From contig CAYRIH010000013.1 of the NCBI GenBank assembly GCA_964424375.1, positions 1 through 15,572 on the forward strand: 15,572 bases of DNA, read 5' to 3'. The position numbers were made by a program, and so were the translations under genes. The notes under the pieces were generated by a model. The model did no database searches and had not been told where the DNA came from. It worked only from the letters and a program-made list of their open reading frames with translations. Shown piece after piece: positions 12,845-15,572 of the stretch; within the stretch, counting starts at the first letter, position 1; the number at the start of each line of letters is the position of its first letter. The DNA comes from CAYRIH01 sp964424375. GTDB taxonomy: Bacteria > Patescibacteriota > Kazan-3B-28 > UBA10110.

Positions 12845-12873
12845 ATTATACTTTAAATTTGGGTATATGTCAA
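12845..12873 (-). promoter_or_regulatory. Perfect consensus promoter of the dockerin operon
   Basis: TTGACA (12873-12868), 17-base spacer, TATAAT (12850-12845). The 27 bases from the -10 to the ATG are A-rich with no Shine-Dalgarno. Both the spacer end (TTTAAAG or TTAAAGTATAG) and the leader resemble the cohesin promoter. Confidence 0.9.
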
Positions 12874-12949
12874 GTAATATAACCTTAATTATTGACTTAT
12901 GAGGAACAAAAATGATAATCTGACAAAGTCAAAATACTAGTACAGATTG

Positions 12950-12978
12950 TTGTCTATAAAATACAAACAACATATATA
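12950..12978 (+). promoter_or_regulatory. Promoter of rpmE
   Basis: TTGTCT (12950-12955), 17-base spacer, TATATA (12973-12978), giving a leader of about 16 bases with no Shine-Dalgarno. A second, weaker candidate lies upstream (TTGACT at 12892, TGATAATCT at 12914-12922). Confidence 0.5.
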
Positions 12979-13000
12979 TAGAAGCTCGTAAACTATTATT

Positions 13001-13240
13001 ATGAAAAAAGATATTCACCCTACATATTATAAAAAAGCCAAAATCCAATGTGCCTGCGGAAATATTATCGAAGTTGGTTCTACTGTAGAAAACACCAAAG
13101 TGGAGATTTGTTCTGCCTGTCACCCACTTTATACCGGCAAACAAAAATTTATTGATAAAGCTGGTCGAGTTGAAAAATTCAAAGCTAGAAGTGCTAAAAC
13201 CCAATCTAGAAAAGTTAGCAAAAAACCCACGAAAAAATAA
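13001..13240 (+). CDS. rpmE: Ribosomal protein bL31 (zinc-binding form)
   Basis: Component of the 50S subunit that bridges to the 30S head. It opens with the typical MKKDIHPTYY and has the two zinc-binding pairs Cys17-x-Cys19 and Cys37-x-x-Cys40, followed by HPLYTGKQKFIDKAGRVEKF, the bL31 signature. The tail is Lys/Ser-rich; the total of 79 residues is within the family range. The Cys pairs mark it as the zinc-containing type rather than the zinc-independent paralogue. It is followed after 61 bases by prfA on the same strand, a common order in bacteria. The overlapping minus-strand frames are shadows. Confidence 0.97.
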   Translation: MKKDIHPTYYKKAKIQCACGNIIEVGSTVENTKVEICSACHPLYTGKQKFIDKAGRVEKFKARSAKTQSRKVSKKPTKK

Positions 13241-13251
13241 TCACAATCAGA

Positions 13252-13257
13252 TATAAT
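13252..13257 (+). promoter_or_regulatory. -10 box upstream of prfA
   Basis: TATAAT in the rpmE-prfA gap, giving a leader of about 38 bases. A second candidate, TAGTAT (13290-13295), lies exactly 6 bases before the prfA ATG and would give a leaderless mRNA. Confidence 0.4.
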
Positions 13258-13301
13258 AAAAACAGATACGTAAAGTCTGTTCTTGCTATTAGTATTATTT
13301 A

Positions 13302-14114
13302 ATGAATACATTACAAACCACACAACCAAAGTCTCAAAATAATCCCCAAAAAGGAGCTATTGTAGAAATTAGAGCTGGGACTGGGGGTAACGAAGCGGCG
13401 ATTTTTGTTGGGGATTTAGTAAAAATGTATACCAAGTTTATAGAAAGCAATAAAAAACAAGGATTATCTTTAGGGGAACATATTAGTTCTAGTTCAGCAG
13501 AAAGTGGTGGATATAAAGAATTTAGTTTTAAAGTTAAGGGTAAAGATGCTTTTAGTATGCTCCAATACGAAAGCGGTGTGCATAGGGTACAAAGAGTGCC
13601 TGAAACAGAAACCAAAGGTAGAGTCCATACTTCTACTGCTACTGTGGCAGTATTACCGGTAGCCGAAGGAATTGATGTAATTATTAGACCTGAAGACACA
13701 CGTATTGATGTTTATCATTCATCCGGCAAAGGTGGACAATCAGTTAATACTACCGATTCAGCAGTTAGAATTACCCATTTACCTACCGGAGTGGTTGCCA
13801 CTTGTCAGACAGAGCGTTCTCAAAGCCAAAACAAGGAAAAAGCAATGGCTGTATTAAAAGCCCGTATACTTGGCTTGAAAATAGAAAAACAAACCAAAGC
13901 TAGAGCGGATCAACGGAGAACCCAAATTGGTTCAGGAGATAGAAGTGAAAAAATTAGAACTTATAATTTCTCTCAAAATAGAGTAACTGATCATCGTATT
14001 AAAAAAAGCTGGCACAATCTAGATAAAATACTAAACGGCCAACTTAATCCTATTATCCAGGCTTTAATTAAAGCTCAAGATGATAAAACTAAAAACCAAG
14101 ATACCGACGAATAA
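13302..14114 (+). CDS. prfA: Peptide chain release factor 1 lacking domain 1
   Basis: RF1 reads UAA and UAG in the ribosome and releases the finished protein. Motifs are intact: VEIRAGTGGNEAA (21-33), HRVQRVP followed by the RF1-type tripeptide PET (100-102, the stop-codon anticodon-like PxT), and GGQ (144-146) in SSGKGGQSVNTTDSAVRITH, which positions the peptidyl-transferase water. PET rather than SPF marks it as RF1, not RF2. At 270 residues it is about 90 shorter than usual: E. coli has AGTGG near residue 114, here it is near 25. The missing part is the helical domain 1 that contacts the L7/L12 stalk base and RF3. The start cannot lie further upstream, because an in-frame TAG occurs at 13290-13292. 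The 3' end overlaps gmk by 26 bases. Confidence 0.9.
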   Translation: MNTLQTTQPKSQNNPQKGAIVEIRAGTGGNEAAIFVGDLVKMYTKFIESNKKQGLSLGEHISSSSAESGGYKEFSFKVKGKDAFSMLQYESGVHRVQRVPETETKGRVHTSTATVAVLPVAEGIDVIIRPEDTRIDVYHSSGKGGQSVNTTDSAVRITHLPTGVVATCQTERSQSQNKEKAMAVLKARILGLKIEKQTKARADQRRTQIGSGDRSEKIRTYNFSQNRVTDHRIKKSWHNLDKILNGQLNPIIQALIKAQDDKTKNQDTDE

Positions 14115-14667
14115 TCTGCTTAGCTAACTTTACTGTTTCAGCTAACTTACCATCCCGATTAATTAAACTATAAGTAAAAATATGCTCCTTAGCCATCGCT
14201 TCTTTGGTGGATTTTAGTCGATTATTAATTTCATCTAAAGATCCTCCACGGGCCATTAAGCGTTTTTTTATTGTATTAATCGAATCCGGCTTAATAAAAA
14301 TAACTAAAGCTTCAGGATTGTTTTGTTGAAGCTTTAAGGCGTAATGAGGATCAACCAAAAGCAAAGGCACAAACCCATCTAAAATAGGTTTTCTGATATC
14401 TTTTCTTTGAGTACCATAATAATTTTTATTAAATTCGGTAAATTCAACCAATAAATCCTTTTCAATCATATCTTCAAATCTCTCGTAACTAACAAAATGA
14501 TAATCAACTCCTCTCTTTTCCCCAGACCGCATATGACGCGAAGTAGTAGTAATAACTTTTTTAAGTGGCAGCCATTTAACTAATTCTTCAGCTACTGCAT
14601 CCTTGCCTACAGCCGAAGGCCCAGTGATAACAACTAATTTGCCATGAAATTTATTTTTCAACATCAT
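14089..14667 (-). CDS. gmk: Guanylate kinase
   Basis: Converts GMP plus ATP to GDP plus ADP in the cytoplasm. The P-loop is GPSAVGKD (16-23), slightly different from the common GPSGAGKST. The GMP-binding region TTTSRHMRSGEKRGVDYHF (40-58) follows, then FTEFNKNYYGTQ, and a lid segment IKKRLMARGGS. At 192 residues it is a normal length. The start could be either of the two adjacent ATGs (14667 or 14664); the first is given. It overlaps the end of the pseudouridine synthase gene by 17 bases on the same strand, suggesting coupled translation. Its 3' end overlaps the 3' end of prfA tail to tail over 14089-14114. Confidence 0.93.
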   Translation of the reverse strand: MMLKNKFHGKLVVITGPSAVGKDAVAEELVKWLPLKKVITTTSRHMRSGEKRGVDYHFVSYERFEDMIEKDLLVEFTEFNKNYYGTQRKDIRKPILDGFVPLLLVDPHYALKLQQNNPEALVIFIKPDSINTIKKRLMARGGSLDEINNRLKSTKEAMAKEHIFTYSLINRDGKLAETVKLAKQIIRRYLGF

Positions 14668-15523
14668 TTAAAAATTTATTTAAATCTACTGGCAGAGGCA
14701 CTGTAAAACAACGCTTATTTCCAGCCCAATCAGTAAATTCTAATTTGTAGGCATGCAAAAAATGTCTGGGCAGATTTACTTCCCGACTACCGTAAATTAT
14801 ATCCCCAATTACTGGATGACCTATAGCACTAAAATGAACCCTAATTTGATGAGTGCGACCAGTTTTTGGTTGAACTTCTACCAAGGTAAAGTTTTTTAAA
14901 TATTTTTTTACTCGCCAAAAACTACTAGCTGATCGGCCGCCCGCTAAAATTTTAAACCTTCCGCCTCTATCCCTCTTGATTGGCATATCTATATAAGCCA
15001 TCTGAGGAGTTAATTTGCCACTTAATAAAGCTATATAAGTTTTTTTGATTTCCCTGCGAGCAAACAAGTTGGACAAAAACTCCTTAATCTTTTCTTTTAA
15101 AGCTATGATGACTACACCTGATGTATCTTTGTCTAATCGATGCACTAAATAAAATTCCTTGAATCTATGTTTAAGAGCATTAGCTAAAGTTCCATGTTGA
15201 TGATGACCAGCTGGATACATTACCATGCCAGCTGGTTTATTAATAACTATTATATCTTTATCTTGATAAACAATGTCTAATTTTATGGATTCTGGAACTA
15301 TTTTATCAACATCTTTTGCCAATTGAACATCTATAATCTGACCTGATTTGACAATAGTTTTGGGAGTTAAAATCACTCGACCGCTAATCTTAACTAATCC
15401 TTTTTTAATTTGCCTAATTGCGACTTGCCTAGAGCAATTAGGCAATTGAGTAGCTAAAAAAACATCCAAACGTTGTCCGGCGCATTTAATTTTTACTTTA
15501 AATTTAAATTTTTGGTGTTTCAT
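14651..15523 (-). CDS. RluA-family 23S rRNA pseudouridine synthase
   Basis: Isomerises uridines in rRNA to pseudouridine. An S4 RNA-binding domain is at about residues 15-65 (QRLDVFLATQLPNCSRQVAI, KKGLVKISGRV). The catalytic domain has INKPAGMVMYP (94-104), then HRLDKDTSG (128-136) with catalytic Asp131. The family signature GRTHQIRVHFSAIGHPVIGD follows, with H.L.A..L.F near the C-terminus. The domain order matches RluD, but RluC and other RluA members are similar, so I give no gene symbol. The start at 15523 has AAGGAG (15539-15534) 10 bases upstream. Just before it is the stop of a likely upstream gene, and gmk overlaps its end, so an operon runs leftward here. Confidence 0.92.
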   Translation of the reverse strand: MKHQKFKFKVKIKCAGQRLDVFLATQLPNCSRQVAIRQIKKGLVKISGRVILTPKTIVKSGQIIDVQLAKDVDKIVPESIKLDIVYQDKDIIVINKPAGMVMYPAGHHQHGTLANALKHRFKEFYLVHRLDKDTSGVVIIALKEKIKEFLSNLFARREIKKTYIALLSGKLTPQMAYIDMPIKRDRGGRFKILAGGRSASSFWRVKKYLKNFTLVEVQPKTGRTHQIRVHFSAIGHPVIGDIIYGSREVNLPRHFLHAYKLEFTDWAGNKRCFTVPLPVDLNKFLNDVEK

Positions 15524-15527
15524 CCCG

Positions 15528-15572
15528 TTAGAGCTCCTTTACGAAAAATATTAGGCTTAAATATTTTTCTAA
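15528..15572 (-). CDS. Possible C-terminal end of an upstream gene (partial)
   Basis: On the minus strand a frame is open from the window edge to TAA at 15530-15528, encoding 14 residues ending VKEL. Its last codons contain the AAGGAG of the pseudouridine synthase gene, and the stop is only 4 bases before that ATG, as in an operon. It is too short to identify or to be sure of. Confidence 0.3.
   Translation of the reverse strand, partial: LEKYLSLIFFVKEL

Overview
The window looks like a piece of a low-GC Patescibacteria (Candidate Phyla Radiation) chromosome. I base this on the compact layout, a small DUF5665-type membrane protein, a release factor 1 that lacks its first domain, many short genes of unknown function, and dockerin/cohesin surface proteins whose mix of domains is familiar from that group. 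The lineage is an inference; the 23S rRNA piece at the left edge would settle it.

Layout, left to right. Bases 1 to about 778 are the 5' part of a 23S rRNA gene on the minus strand, with a greatly lengthened helix 25. No 16S gene lies upstream of it. A leader with two competing hairpins and a promoter fills the space up to a small plus-strand gene at 1153. A GC-richer, Shine-Dalgarno-led gene (1483-1845, minus) is divergent from a probable small structured RNA (about 1963-2105, plus). Then come def-fmt (formylmethionine metabolism), an unlisted 47-residue membrane protein, and a convergent DUF5665 protein. Palindromic repeats, a lysozyme-like protein, a second palindrome family, another SD-led membrane protein with a long leader, tRNA-Ala(CGC), a metal-dependent hydrolase-like membrane protein and obg follow, all on the minus strand.

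The centre of interest is 7848-12817, minus strand. A three-gene operon encodes a 98-residue membrane protein, a 938-residue membrane-linked protein with KRE9-like and Calx-beta domains ending in a dockerin, and a 190-residue membrane protein ending in half a dockerin. It is followed by a separately promoted, membrane-anchored protein with one cohesin domain and two IPT/TIG domains. Cohesins bind dockerins, so together these look like a small self-contained cell-surface assembly. Both transcription units start at perfect consensus promoters (TTGACA-17-TATAAT) and share A-rich leaders without a Shine-Dalgarno, unlike anything else in the window.

The right end is housekeeping: bL31 and the shortened RF1 (plus), then guanylate kinase and an RluA-family pseudouridine synthase (minus), which overlap each other. 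The gmk and prfA 3' ends also overlap.

Two trends cross the window. Several genes have a -10 box exactly 6 bases before the ATG, so their mRNAs should be leaderless. UGA is almost unused as a stop: 13 UAA, 4 UAG and 1 UGA, and the single UGA is directly followed in frame by UAA.
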